DNA from: Microbacterium rhizosphaerae
GTDB lineage: Bacteria; Actinomycetota; Actinomycetes; Actinomycetales; Microbacteriaceae
Direction: 5' to 3'
Assembly: GCF_034120055.1 (NCBI RefSeq)
Contig: NZ_CP139368.1
Coordinates: 1,550,001 to 1,614,000, forward strand
Length of the DNA stretch: 64,000 nucleotides
Numbering within the stretch: position 1 is the stretch's first letter; the number at the start of each line of letters is the position of its first letter. Shown here in pieces: positions 28,481 to 37,678 of this stretch. A program made the translations under genes and the position numbers. A model generated the notes under the pieces. The model did no database searches. It was not told where the DNA came from and saw only the letters and a list, made by a program, of their open reading frames with translations.

Positions 28481-29452
28481 ATGGATACACCGCAGCGCAG
28501 GGTCGGGGCATCCGGCCTCCTCGTCTCGGCCGCCGGACTCGGCTGCAACAACTTCGGCCGCGCGGGCACGCGCACCGAGACGCTGGAGGGCACGCGGGAG
28601 GTGCTCGACGCCGCGATCGCGGCGGGGGTGACGTTCCTGGACACGGCAGACATGTACGGCAAGGAGTTCGGGCTGTCCGAGACGCTCATGGGCGAGGCGC
28701 TGCGCGGTCGTCGCGACGAGGTCGTCATCGCCACGAAGTTCGGGCACTCGGCGGTCGGACCGGCGACCCTCGGCGGTGCGAAGGCGTCGCGCACGTATAT
28801 CCGCCGCGCTGTCGAGGCATCGCTGCGGCGGCTGCAGACGGACTGGATCGACCTCTACCAGCTGCACACGCCGGATGCCGCCACCCCGATCGACGAGACG
28901 CTGGATGCTCTGACCGACCTCGTCCGGGAGGGGAAGGTCCGCTACCTCGGCCACTCGAACTTCGCGGGGTGGCAGATCGCGGAGGCCCACTTCACCGCGC
29001 AGCTGGGCCACGACATCCCGTTCGTGTCGGCCCAGAACGAGTACAGCCTGCTGCGCCGCTCGGCGGAGAAAGAGGTCCTGCCCGCCGTCGAGCGCTTCGG
29101 GCTCGGGTTCTTCCCGTTCTTCCCGCTGTACAACGGCCTGCTCACCGGCAAGTTCAGCCGCGAGGGCGGCCCCGACTCGAGCCGCATCATGCGCCAGCGC
29201 CCCCACTTGTGGCGCGACGCACCGTGGGACGCGCTCGAGGCGTACCAGGCGTTCTGCGACGAGCGCGGCATCTCGATGCTCGAGGCCACGTACGGGTGGA
29301 TGCTCGCGCGCCCCGCGATCGCGAGCGTCATCGCCGGCGCGACGAGCGCCGAGCAGGTGCGCGCGAATGCCGCGGCATCCTCGGCCTGGACCCCGAACGC
29401 CGACGACCTCGCCGCCATCGACGGCTTCTTCCCCGCGCCGGCCGAGGTGTAG
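28481..29452 (+). CDS. Aldo/keto reductase
   Basis: 323-residue NADPH-dependent oxidoreductase of the AKR fold. The catalytic tetrad is visible as Asp and Tyr in LDTADMYG, Lys in IATKFGHSA and His in LYQLHTPD, and the late cofactor motif VIAGATSAEQV is present. It resembles the YhdN/IolS group; the substrate is unknown. The ATG at 28481 fits the family N-terminus (RRVGASGLLVS). It stands alone, upstream of but separate from the tetR unit. Confidence 0.87.
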   Translation: MDTPQRRVGASGLLVSAAGLGCNNFGRAGTRTETLEGTREVLDAAIAAGVTFLDTADMYGKEFGLSETLMGEALRGRRDEVVIATKFGHSAVGPATLGGAKASRTYIRRAVEASLRRLQTDWIDLYQLHTPDAATPIDETLDALTDLVREGKVRYLGHSNFAGWQIAEAHFTAQLGHDIPFVSAQNEYSLLRRSAEKEVLPAVERFGLGFFPFFPLYNGLLTGKFSREGGPDSSRIMRQRPHLWRDAPWDALEAYQAFCDERGISMLEATYGWMLARPAIASVIAGATSAEQVRANAAASSAWTPNADDLAAIDGFFPAPAEV

Positions 29453-29481
29453 CCCGTCCGCCCCGGGCGAACACTGTTTCG

Positions 29482-29511
29482 TTGCGGAGTGAGTGCTCAC
29501 TCAGTTAAAGT
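29482..29511 (+). promoter_or_regulatory. Promoter and TetR operator of the tetR-ABC operon
   Basis: -35 TTGCGG (29482-29487) and -10 TAAAGT (29506-29511) are 18 bases apart. Between them lies the inverted repeat GAGTGAG-TG-CTCACTC (29487-29502) with perfect seven-base arms. An operator in the spacer is classic for a self-repressing TetR gene. The GTG start follows the -10 by six bases, so the transcript is probably leaderless. Confidence 0.75.
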
Positions 29512-29517
29512 CGACCC

Positions 29518-30156
29518 GTGATCGACGTATCCACCGAGAGCGAATCCGGGGCGGACGCGGCCGCACGCACCCGCGCGCAGCCGATGGCGCCCGACGACCG
29601 CAGACGGATGATCGCCGAGCAGGCGGTGCCGCTGTTCCTCGAGCACGGCGCGGCGCTGACGACCCGCCAGCTCGCGGACGAGCTCGGCATCGCCGAGGGC
29701 ACGATCTTCCGCGCGTTCGGCGACAAGGACTCGCTCGTCCGGGCCGCCGTCCAGACCTTCATGGAGCAGTCGCAGGCCCGCATGGCGGACGGGCTGGTCG
29801 ACCCCGCCCTGCCGCTCGAGGAGAAGGTGGCGCTGCTCGTCCACGGCACGCGGATCTGGATGCAGAACATGTTCCGGATGGTGGCCCTCGTCCCGCGCGA
29901 GGACATCCCCCAGATCATGCACCGACCGCGCGACGACGAATACCAGACGGCCATCGCGGCGGCCTTCGAAACCGACGCCGACCGGCTGACCATCCCGGTC
30001 GACCGGCTGGCGGCGATCATGAGCATCGCGGGCGTCGCAGCCAACGCTCGCCGGTTCGGCGACGCGCAAGGACTCACGGACGAGGAGCTCGTCCACTTCA
30101 TTCTCTACGGAATCGCGGGCGAGCCCCGCGGCGGCACCGACGGCGGGAAGGACTGA
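29518..30156 (+). CDS. TetR/AcrR-family repressor of the downstream ABC exporter
   Basis: 212 residues. The N-terminal HTH (TTRQLADELGIAEGTIFRAF, then GDKDSLVRA) is preceded by a 30-residue Arg/Ala-rich arm, and the helical remainder is the ligand and dimer domain. The start is GTG at 29518. The gene is followed by the ABC genes after one base. The operator in its own promoter indicates that it represses the whole three-gene unit until a drug or lipid-like ligand binds. The inducer is unknown. Confidence 0.9.
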   Translation: MIDVSTESESGADAAARTRAQPMAPDDRRRMIAEQAVPLFLEHGAALTTRQLADELGIAEGTIFRAFGDKDSLVRAAVQTFMEQSQARMADGLVDPALPLEEKVALLVHGTRIWMQNMFRMVALVPREDIPQIMHRPRDDEYQTAIAAAFETDADRLTIPVDRLAAIMSIAGVAANARRFGDAQGLTDEELVHFILYGIAGEPRGGTDGGKD

Positions 30157-30157
30157 C

Positions 30158-31891
30158 ATGCTGGGGAAGCTGCTCGTTCGCTATCTGAAGCCCGGGTGGG
30201 CGCTCATCATCGGCGTGGTCGTGTTCCAGCTCGCGCAGTCGATCGCGTCGCTGTGGCTGCCCACCCTGCAGGCGGACATCATCAACACGGGCGTGCTCAA
30301 GGGCGACATCCCGTACATCTGGCGCACCGGCGGCATGATGCTCATGGTCTCCTTCGGACAGATCATCTGCGCCATCATCGCCGTGTACTTCGGCTCGCGC
30401 CTCGCGATGGGGATGGGTCGCGACCTCCGCGGCGACCTGTTCCACCGCGTGGTCGGGTTCTCGCAGCGCGAGGTCGGCCAGTTCGGCGCGCCGTCGCTCA
30501 TCACCCGCAACACGAACGACGTCCAGCAGGTGCAGATGCTCGTGCAGATGTCGGCGACCGTCATGGTGGCCGCGCCGATGCTCGCGATCGGCGGCGTGAT
30601 CTTCGCGATCAGAGAGGATGCCGGGCTCTCCTGGCTGATGCTCGTGTCGGTGCCGGTGCTCCTGATCATCGTGACCCTCATCGTGACGCGGATGGTGCCG
30701 GCGTTCCGCTCGATGCAGGTCAAGATCGACCGCGTCAACCAGGTCATGCGCGAGCAGCTGACCGGCATCCGCGTGGTGCGGGCCTTCGTCCGCGAGGATC
30801 ACGAGCGCAACCGCTTCGAGACGGCGAGCGCCGCGGTGCGCGACACCGGGTGGCGCGCCGGCAACTACATGGCGCTGATGTTCCCGGCCGTCATGCTCGT
30901 GCTGAACGTCTCGAGCGTCGCGGTGATCTGGTTCGGGGCGTTCCAGGTGCAGGACGGCACGACGCAGATCGGCACGATCATGGCCTTCCTCAGCTACATG
31001 ATGCAGATCCTCATGGGCGTCATGATGGCGACCTTCATGTTCGTCATGATCCCGCGCGCGGCGGTCTGCGCGAACCGCATCGGCGAGGTCCTCGAGACGG
31101 ATGCGTCGGTCTCGGCGCCCGAGGTCCCCGCGGACGCGCCGGTGCCCGCCGGGCGGGTCGTGTTCGACCACGTCGATTTCGCCTACCCGGGTGCCGAGGA
31201 GGCCGTCCTGCACGACATCACCTTCGCGGTCGAGCCCGGTACGACGACCGCGATCATCGGGTCGACGGGAGCCGGCAAGACCACGCTCGTCGGCCTGATC
31301 CCGCGGCTGTTCGACGTCACGTCCGGGAGTGTCACGATCGACGGGGTGGACGTGCGCGAGTACGACCCCGACGAACTGTGGGAGCGCATCGGGCTCGTCC
31401 CGCAGCGGGCGTTCCTCTTCTCCGGGACCGTCGCATCCAATCTCCGCTACGGCGACGGCGAGGCGACCGACGACGACCTGTGGCGCGCGCTCGAACTCGC
31501 GCAGGCCGGCGACTTCGTCAGCGCGATGCCGGAGGGGCTCGGGGGCTCCATCGCCCAGGGCGGCACGAACGTCTCCGGCGGGCAGCGGCAGAGGCTCGCG
31601 ATCGCGCGGGCGCTCGTGAAGCGTCCGGAGGTCTACATCTTCGACGACTCGTTCTCGGCTCTCGATCTCGCGACGGATGCCGCCCTGCGCCGCGCGCTCG
31701 ACACGCATCTGCCCGATGCGACGCGCATCGTGGTGGCCCAGCGGGTGTCCACCATCCAGCATGCCGATCAGATCATCGTGCTCGACCACGGGCGCATCGT
31801 CGGCCTCGGCACGCACGACGATCTGGTCGAGACGAACGTCACGTATCGCGAGATCGTCGAATCGCAGCTCTCCGTGGAGGCGGCAGCATGA
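30158..31891 (+). CDS. ABC exporter half-transporter, subunit with degenerate ATPase residues
   Basis: 577 residues: six-helix type IV exporter domain (about 1-310) then an ATPase domain. Walker A GSTGAGKTT (about 367) and signature NVSGGQRQ are intact. The Walker B motif is VYIFDDS, with Asp replacing the catalytic Glu (about 496), and the H-loop is VAQRVST, with Gln replacing His (about 528). This is the pattern of the non-hydrolytic half in TM287/288- and LmrCD-type heterodimers. The stop overlaps the partner ATG (ATGA). Probably a multidrug or lipid-flipping exporter. Confidence 0.92.
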   Translation: MLGKLLVRYLKPGWALIIGVVVFQLAQSIASLWLPTLQADIINTGVLKGDIPYIWRTGGMMLMVSFGQIICAIIAVYFGSRLAMGMGRDLRGDLFHRVVGFSQREVGQFGAPSLITRNTNDVQQVQMLVQMSATVMVAAPMLAIGGVIFAIREDAGLSWLMLVSVPVLLIIVTLIVTRMVPAFRSMQVKIDRVNQVMREQLTGIRVVRAFVREDHERNRFETASAAVRDTGWRAGNYMALMFPAVMLVLNVSSVAVIWFGAFQVQDGTTQIGTIMAFLSYMMQILMGVMMATFMFVMIPRAAVCANRIGEVLETDASVSAPEVPADAPVPAGRVVFDHVDFAYPGAEEAVLHDITFAVEPGTTTAIIGSTGAGKTTLVGLIPRLFDVTSGSVTIDGVDVREYDPDELWERIGLVPQRAFLFSGTVASNLRYGDGEATDDDLWRALELAQAGDFVSAMPEGLGGSIAQGGTNVSGGQRQRLAIARALVKRPEVYIFDDSFSALDLATDAALRRALDTHLPDATRIVVAQRVSTIQHADQIIVLDHGRIVGLGTHDDLVETNVTYREIVESQLSVEAAA

Positions 31892-33924
31892 GCGGCACCC
31901 AGCAGGCGGAGCAGCGCCGAGGCCCGATGGGCGGCGGCCGCGGACCGTTCGGCGGCATGGGCCAGCCGGTCCAGAAGGCGCAGAACTTCGGGCCGAGCGC
32001 CAAGCGGCTCCTCGGCACGCTCAAGCCGGACGCCACCCTCCTCGTGGTGGTGGTGCTGCTCGGCGCGATCAGCGTCGCCCTGAACGTCATGGGGCCGAAG
32101 CTCCTGGGCGCTGCGACCAACGTGGTCGTCGCCGGTTTCGCCTCCCTGCAGTTCAAGAACCTGCCGCCCGGCACCACCCAGCAGCAGATCATCGACGGGC
32201 TGCGCGCCACGGGCCACACGCAGCAGGCCGATCTGCTGTCGGGCATGACGTTCACGCCGGGCGCCGGCATCGACTTCCCGCAGCTCGCGCTCATCCTCAC
32301 GGGGGTGCTCGCGCTGTACGTCTTCGCGAGCCTGTTCGCGTACCTCCAGGCGCGCCTGCTCAACGGGATCGTGCAGCGCGGGATGCATCGGCTGCGCACG
32401 CAGGTCGAGGACAAGGTCCACCGCCTGCCGCTGTCGTACTACGACAGCGTGCAGCGCGGCGAGCTGCTCAGCCGGGTCACGAACGATGTCGACAACATCG
32501 GGCAGTCGCTGCAGCAGACGATCTCGCAGGTCGTCATCTCCCTGCTCACGGTCGTCGGCGTCATGATCATGATGTTCACGATCTCGCCGCTGCTCGCCGT
32601 GATCGCGCTCGTCACGATCCCGCTCACTCTCCTGGTGACCGTGGTGGTCGCCAGGCGTTCGCAGAAGCTGTTCATCGCGCAGTGGAAGGCGACAGGCACA
32701 CTCAACGCGCGCGTGGAGGAGACCTACTCCGGCCATGCCATCGTCAAGGTGTTCGGGCACCAGAAGGAGGTGGAGCAGGACTTCCGCGGCGAGAACGAGG
32801 CGGTGTACAAAGCCAGTTTCGGCGCGCAGTTCGTGTCGGGCATCATCATGCCCGCCATGCAGTTCATCGGGAACCTCGTCTACGTCGCCATCGCGGTGGT
32901 CGGCGGCATCCAGGTGGCCAACGGCGTGATCTCGATCGGCGACGTGCAGGCCTTCATCCAGTACTCGCGCCAGTTCACCCAGCCGCTCGCCCAGCTCGGC
33001 TCCATGATGAACCTCCTGCAGTCCGGCGTCGCGAGCGCGGAGCGCGTGTTCGAGCTGCTCGACGAGAGGGACGAGACGCCCGAGCCCGACGAGGCCGAGA
33101 CCGCGGAGGAGGACGCGGCGACGCTCGAATTCGACGGTGTCGACTTCCGCTACATCGCCGACAAGCCGCTGATCCACGACCTCAACCTCACGGCCGAGCC
33201 CGGCAGCACGGTCGCCATCGTCGGTCCCACCGGAGCAGGCAAGACGACGCTCGTGAACCTCATCATGCGGTTCTACGACGTGGACGCCGGCACGATCGCC
33301 CTGGACGGCGTCGACACGAGACGGATGACGCGGGCCGATCTGCGTGCGCGCACCGGAATGGTCCTGCAGGACACGTGGCTGTTCTCCGGCACGATCCGCG
33401 AGAACATCGCATACGGCCGCCCGGATGCGACGGAGGAGGAGATCGTGCAGGCGGCGACCGCCGCGTACGTCGACCGGTTCGTCCACGCTCTTCCCGACGG
33501 CTACGACACCATGCTCGACGACGACGCCTCGAACCTCTCGATGGGCGAGCGCCAGCTCGTCACCATCGCGCGGGCGTTCCTTGCGGATCCTCGCATCCTG
33601 ATCCTCGACGAGGCCACGTCGTCGGTCGACACCCGCACCGAGCTGCTCATCCAGCGGGCGATGTCGCGGCTGCGCGCAGACCGCACCTCGTTCGTCATCG
33701 CCCACCGGCTGTCGACGATCCGGGATGCCCATCTCATCCTCGTGATGGAGAACGGCGGGATCGTCGAGCAGGGCGACCACGATCAGCTGCTCGCGGCGAA
33801 GGGCGCGTACTGGCGCCTGTACAACGCGCAGTTCGAGGGCGCCGCGGAAGAGGAGAGCGGCACGGTCCCCGCAGGGATGCCCGCTGCCCGCGCCGCGGGC
33901 GCACCCGCTGTCGGCGGTGCATAG
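31888..33924 (+). CDS. ABC exporter half-transporter, catalytically competent subunit
   Basis: 678 residues: a Gly/Met-rich N-terminal tail, six helices with an extra loop of about 60 residues between helices 1 and 2 (about 85-125), then the ATPase domain. Walker A is GPTGAGKTT, Walker B ILILDEATSSVD with catalytic Glu about 575, and the H-loop IAHRLST has His about 606. Its signature is NLSMGERQ in place of LSGGQ. Because signatures act across the dimer, the altered signature faces the degenerate site of the partner, and the partner's normal LSGGQ-type signature completes the active site here. Confidence 0.92.
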   Translation: MSGTQQAEQRRGPMGGGRGPFGGMGQPVQKAQNFGPSAKRLLGTLKPDATLLVVVVLLGAISVALNVMGPKLLGAATNVVVAGFASLQFKNLPPGTTQQQIIDGLRATGHTQQADLLSGMTFTPGAGIDFPQLALILTGVLALYVFASLFAYLQARLLNGIVQRGMHRLRTQVEDKVHRLPLSYYDSVQRGELLSRVTNDVDNIGQSLQQTISQVVISLLTVVGVMIMMFTISPLLAVIALVTIPLTLLVTVVVARRSQKLFIAQWKATGTLNARVEETYSGHAIVKVFGHQKEVEQDFRGENEAVYKASFGAQFVSGIIMPAMQFIGNLVYVAIAVVGGIQVANGVISIGDVQAFIQYSRQFTQPLAQLGSMMNLLQSGVASAERVFELLDERDETPEPDEAETAEEDAATLEFDGVDFRYIADKPLIHDLNLTAEPGSTVAIVGPTGAGKTTLVNLIMRFYDVDAGTIALDGVDTRRMTRADLRARTGMVLQDTWLFSGTIRENIAYGRPDATEEEIVQAATAAYVDRFVHALPDGYDTMLDDDASNLSMGERQLVTIARAFLADPRILILDEATSSVDTRTELLIQRAMSRLRADRTSFVIAHRLSTIRDAHLILVMENGGIVEQGDHDQLLAAKGAYWRLYNAQFEGAAEEESGTVPAGMPAARAAGAPAVGGA

Positions 33925-33933
33925 GCGTTCCAC

Positions 33934-33939
33934 TAGGAT
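33934..33939 (+). promoter_or_regulatory. -10 hexamer upstream of the PP2C gene
   Basis: TAGGAT lies 53 bases before the GTG start. It would give a leader of about 47 bases that includes GGGGAGG (33982-33988). Confidence 0.4.
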
Positions 33940-33992
33940 GTGAGGCACCGTCTGCGCGCGGTGCTGCGTGTGGTCGGTCGAGGGGAGGTCGT

Positions 33993-34781
33993 GTGCCCGA
34001 CGTGACGACGGAGGTCCGGACCGTCCCGCTGGCCGATGGAGAGCTGCGCCTGTCGTGGGCCGAGGCCACCGACACGGGTCGGCGGCGTGAGATCAACCAG
34101 GATGCGGTGCTCACGCTGTATCCGCTGTTCGTCGTGGCCGACGGCATGGGCGGCCACATCGGCGGCGAGATCGCGAGCTCGCGGACGATCGAGCGTCTGC
34201 GCGCCGTCGCCGAGACGGGCGAGGTCACGGCGCACACGATCGAGGCCGCGCTCGAGAAGGCCGTCCAGGACATCGCCGCCCACCCGGGTGCGACGGACGA
34301 CGGCACCGGCACCACGGTCACGGGAGTCTTCCTCGACACCGCCGCCGGTGACCCGCACTGGGTGACGCTCAACATCGGCGATTCCCGCGTCTACCTCGTG
34401 CGCGACGACGATCTCATCCAGATCACGACCGACCACTCCGTGGTGCAGGAGCTCGTCGCCGCGGGCCGGCTCAGCCCCGAGGAGGCCGAGCACCACCCGT
34501 ACGGCAACGTCATCACGCGCGCGGTCGGACCCAGCGAGGGCGTGGTTCCGGATTACGTGCGTCTCGACCTCGTCGACGGCGACCGCTTCGTCGTGTGCTC
34601 GGACGGGCTCACCAAGGAGCTGACGGATTACGGCATCCAGCATTTCCTCTCGGAGCACGCCGACCCCGCCGAGGCCGTCGAGGCCATGCTCGCCGCTGCG
34701 CTTGAGAACGGCGGCCGCGACAACATCACCATCATCGTCCTGAACGTCGGGGTCTCCTCCACGGAGGACGACGGGAGCTGA
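33993..34781 (+). CDS. PP2C-family serine/threonine protein phosphatase
   Basis: 262 residues with all metal-binding PP2C motifs: REINQDAV, VADGMGGHIGGE, IGDSRVYL, VCSDGLTKEL and GGRDNITIIV. No membrane anchor is present, so it is soluble, unlike PstP/Stp1, which carries one. The GTG at 33993 follows GGGGAGG with good spacing. Directly downstream is an EccC-like ATPase gene on the same strand, suggesting that they act in one phosphorylation-regulated process. No Ser/Thr kinase gene is in the window. Confidence 0.9.
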   Translation: MPDVTTEVRTVPLADGELRLSWAEATDTGRRREINQDAVLTLYPLFVVADGMGGHIGGEIASSRTIERLRAVAETGEVTAHTIEAALEKAVQDIAAHPGATDDGTGTTVTGVFLDTAAGDPHWVTLNIGDSRVYLVRDDDLIQITTDHSVVQELVAAGRLSPEEAEHHPYGNVITRAVGPSEGVVPDYVRLDLVDGDRFVVCSDGLTKELTDYGIQHFLSEHADPAEAVEAMLAAALENGGRDNITIIVLNVGVSSTEDDGS

Positions 34782-34841
34782 CGCTCCACGGGCCGGCTGC
34801 GCGGGGATCGCTCCGGGCCAGCCCGGCACTGGACTGGTGCG

Positions 34842-37625
34842 ATGCGCCCGATCGCCGTCGACCCCGCCTCGCCGCTCAGCCTGCCCGCTCCTGCCGAGCC
34901 ACCGCGCCGCGCCCCGGTGCCGCTGCTCGCCTCGGTGGTCCCGATCGTCGGCGCGGGTGCACTCGCCCTCGTGACCGGGTCGTACGCGATGCTGTGGTTC
35001 GCCGCCCTCGGCCCGCTGATCGCCGTGGCCACGCTCCTCGACGGCGCGCGCGCTGCGCGGCGTGATCGGCGGCGCACGGACCGCGAGGCGGCGGCCGCCC
35101 GCGATCGCGTCGCGGACGAGATCAGGCTGCGCCACGATGCCGAGCGGGCGGCGCTCGAGGTCCGGCATCCGGATGCCGGGTCCCTCTGCTTCACCGACGC
35201 CGGCGTGTGGCGGCCCGTTCCCGGCAGGCGCGAGGCGATCGTCGTCGGCAGGGGGTCGCAGGCGAGCGCCCTGCGGGTGACGGGCGGGGGCGACGGCACC
35301 GACGACGCGGCGCTGCGCGCCCGGGCCATGCGTCTGGACGGGGCGCCGGTGACGGTGCCGCTGACCGACGGTGTGGCCGTCGTCGGACCCGAGCCGCTCG
35401 CGGAGGCCGTCCTGCGGGCACTCGTCCTGCAGGTGTGTCTGAGCCGATCGCCCGATGAGCTGCGCGTCCTTCCTGGCGTGGGCGAGGACAGGTCATGGGT
35501 CCGAGAGCTGCCGCACACGGTCTCTCGGTCCGCGGACACCCCGACCCTGGTCATCTGCGGGCCTGACGCGTCGCCGACCTCTTCGGTGGACGTCGTCATC
35601 GCCCGCGCGGTCCCCGGTCAGCACGTCCCTCCGCGATGCGGGGCCGTGCTCACCCTGACCGGTCCGACCCAGGCGACGCTCCAGCACGCAGGAGAGTCGC
35701 AGACAGTCGGGGTGGAGGCGGTGTCGCTCGTTCAGGCGCACGCGGTCGCGCGCGCGCTCGCCGCCCGCGCCGGCGGGGGAGGCGACGGCGAGGGACCCGT
35801 GTTGCTGGCCGATCTCCTTCCCGCGGGAGCGCCTCCGGCCGCCGTACGGGGATCGCTCACCGCCGTCATCGGCCGGAGCGGGAGGTCCCCGGTGTCGATC
35901 GACCTCGTCGGAGACGGCCCGCATGCCGTCGTCGCCGGAGTGACCGGATCGGGCAAGAGCGAGCTCCTCACCACCTGGGTCACCTCGCTGTGCGCGACCC
36001 ACCCGCCGGGTGAGCTCACGTTCCTTCTCGTCGACTTCAAGGGGGGCACGGCGTTCGAGCCCCTGCGCGCGCTCCCGCACGTTGCCGGGATCATCACGGA
36101 CCTCGACGAGGCGGGAGCCCGTCGGGCGGTCGAGAGCCTGCGCGCGGAGCTGCGGCGCCGCGAGGGCGCGCTGGCGGCCGCGGGTGTGCGCGACATCCGT
36201 GACGAGCGCGGCGACCTCGCGCGCCTCGTCATCGTCGTGGACGAGTTCGCGGCCCTCCTGGGCATGCACCCCGATCTGCACGCGGTGTTCACGGATGTCG
36301 CGGCGCGCGGCCGAGCGCTCGGGATGCACCTGATCCTCGGGACGCAGCGCGCGTCGGGCGTCGTGCGCGACGCGTTGCTCGCGAACTGCCCGCTGCGGGT
36401 CAGTCTGCGGGTGACGGATGCCGCGGACAGCCGAGCGGTCGTCGGCACCGACGCCGCCGCCGCACTTCCGGGCGGTGCGCAGGCGCGCGGCATCGCACTC
36501 GTCCGCCGTGCCGCGGACCACGAGCCGCAGCGCCTGCGGGTCGCCCTCGCCGACGCCGAGCTGATCGCCGCCGTCGGCGAGCGCTGCGCACCCGTTCCGG
36601 CGGTGCGCCGTCCGTGGCTCCCCGAGCTCAGCACCCGCATCGAGCTCGCGGACCTGCTCGGCTCCGGCGACCGACTCGGCGAGGGCGAGCTCGTCATCGG
36701 GCTCGCCGACGAGCCCGATCGCCAGCGCCAGTCGCGCGTCGCCCTCGGTGCGCGCGAACGCGGGCTCGTCGTCACCGGCGCGGCGGGCACCGGACGCAGC
36801 ACGGCCCTGCGCACGCTCGCCGCCCAGGTCGCGGACGACGGGCTCCTCATCGTGCCGAGCGACCTCGAGGGCGCATGGGACGCCGTCGAGCGGGCGCAAC
36901 ACGCGCCGCCGGGCACGGTGGTCGTCGTCGACGACCTCGACGCCCTGATCGGGCGCTACCCGCTCGATCACGCGCAGGTGGTCGCCGAGCGGCTGGAACG
37001 GCTGGCCCGCGGAGCGGGCGACGCCGGCGTGCGCCTGCTGGTCGGCGTCCAGCGGCCGGCCGGGGCGAGCGCACGCATCGCCGAGCTGATCCCACGGCGG
37101 CTCCTCCTCGCCTCCGCGACCCGCTCCGATCACCTCGCCGCCGGAGGCACTCCGGAGCTGTGGCGCCGCGACCTCCCGCCCGGGCGGGGCGAGCTCGACG
37201 GCCGCGCGGTGCAGGTCGCTCTGACGGGCGGGTTACGGATGCCACCGACCGAAGACGTGCCGCGGTGGCATCCTTCGGACCGGCTCACGGGCCTCGTCGT
37301 CCGCAACGGCGCCGCGCTTCCGGCGTCGCGCGACGGTCATCGGATCATCGATGTGCGGTCGGTCGTGGAGCCGGCGGAGCTGCGCGATGCCCGCGGCACG
37401 GTCGTCGTCGGCGATCCCGAGGCGTGGCAGCGGGCCTGGCGTGTGCTCGATGCGGTCCGCGACGCCGGCGAGCTGCTGATCGACGCGGCGTGCGCACCCG
37501 ACTACCGCGCCCTCACCGGCGACCGCGAGCTGCCGCCCTACTGCACTCCTGCAGCGGGCAGGGGATGGCGGATCCTTCCCGGCGTGCCGTCGAGCCGCGT
37601 GCAGTGGATGCCTGCGGCGCGGTGA
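34842..37625 (+). CDS. FtsK/SpoIIIE-domain ATPase resembling type VII secretion EccC
   Basis: 927 residues. Two membrane helices (about 28-65) and an Arg-rich stretch precede an FtsK/SpoIIIE ATPase domain with Walker A GVTGSGKS (366-373) and Walker B LVIVVDEF (about 465). A second, diverged ATPase domain has GAAGTGRS (about 645) and VVVVDDLDAL. Membrane helices followed by serial FtsK-like domains are the plan of EccC of T7SS, but no FHA domain, WXG100 substrate, EccB or EccD is nearby. It may drive secretion of unlinked substrates or be a remodelled remnant. It lies 60 bases after the PP2C gene. Confidence 0.8.
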   Translation: MRPIAVDPASPLSLPAPAEPPRRAPVPLLASVVPIVGAGALALVTGSYAMLWFAALGPLIAVATLLDGARAARRDRRRTDREAAAARDRVADEIRLRHDAERAALEVRHPDAGSLCFTDAGVWRPVPGRREAIVVGRGSQASALRVTGGGDGTDDAALRARAMRLDGAPVTVPLTDGVAVVGPEPLAEAVLRALVLQVCLSRSPDELRVLPGVGEDRSWVRELPHTVSRSADTPTLVICGPDASPTSSVDVVIARAVPGQHVPPRCGAVLTLTGPTQATLQHAGESQTVGVEAVSLVQAHAVARALAARAGGGGDGEGPVLLADLLPAGAPPAAVRGSLTAVIGRSGRSPVSIDLVGDGPHAVVAGVTGSGKSELLTTWVTSLCATHPPGELTFLLVDFKGGTAFEPLRALPHVAGIITDLDEAGARRAVESLRAELRRREGALAAAGVRDIRDERGDLARLVIVVDEFAALLGMHPDLHAVFTDVAARGRALGMHLILGTQRASGVVRDALLANCPLRVSLRVTDAADSRAVVGTDAAAALPGGAQARGIALVRRAADHEPQRLRVALADAELIAAVGERCAPVPAVRRPWLPELSTRIELADLLGSGDRLGEGELVIGLADEPDRQRQSRVALGARERGLVVTGAAGTGRSTALRTLAAQVADDGLLIVPSDLEGAWDAVERAQHAPPGTVVVVDDLDALIGRYPLDHAQVVAERLERLARGAGDAGVRLLVGVQRPAGASARIAELIPRRLLLASATRSDHLAAGGTPELWRRDLPPGRGELDGRAVQVALTGGLRMPPTEDVPRWHPSDRLTGLVVRNGAALPASRDGHRIIDVRSVVEPAELRDARGTVVVGDPEAWQRAWRVLDAVRDAGELLIDAACAPDYRALTGDRELPPYCTPAAGRGWRILPGVPSSRVQWMPAAR

Positions 37626-37671
37626 GTGCGGACCTCCGAGACGGGTCGATGCGCCAGGGGCCCGCACTCAC
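37622..37671. terminator. Long-loop inverted repeat between convergent EccC-like and ald genes
   Basis: GTGAGTGCGG and CCGCACTCAC (37622-37631 and 37662-37671) are perfect ten-base arms, separated by 30 bases that could fold further. The arm begins in the EccC-like stop codon and ends near the ald stop. Confidence 0.55.
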
Positions 37672-37678
37672 GCGTCGA

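Noticed and set aside
31888..33924. LSMGER signature read as a loss-of-function mutation
   Set aside because: Altered signatures in one half are normal in heterodimeric exporters, and the partner has the matching degenerate residues.
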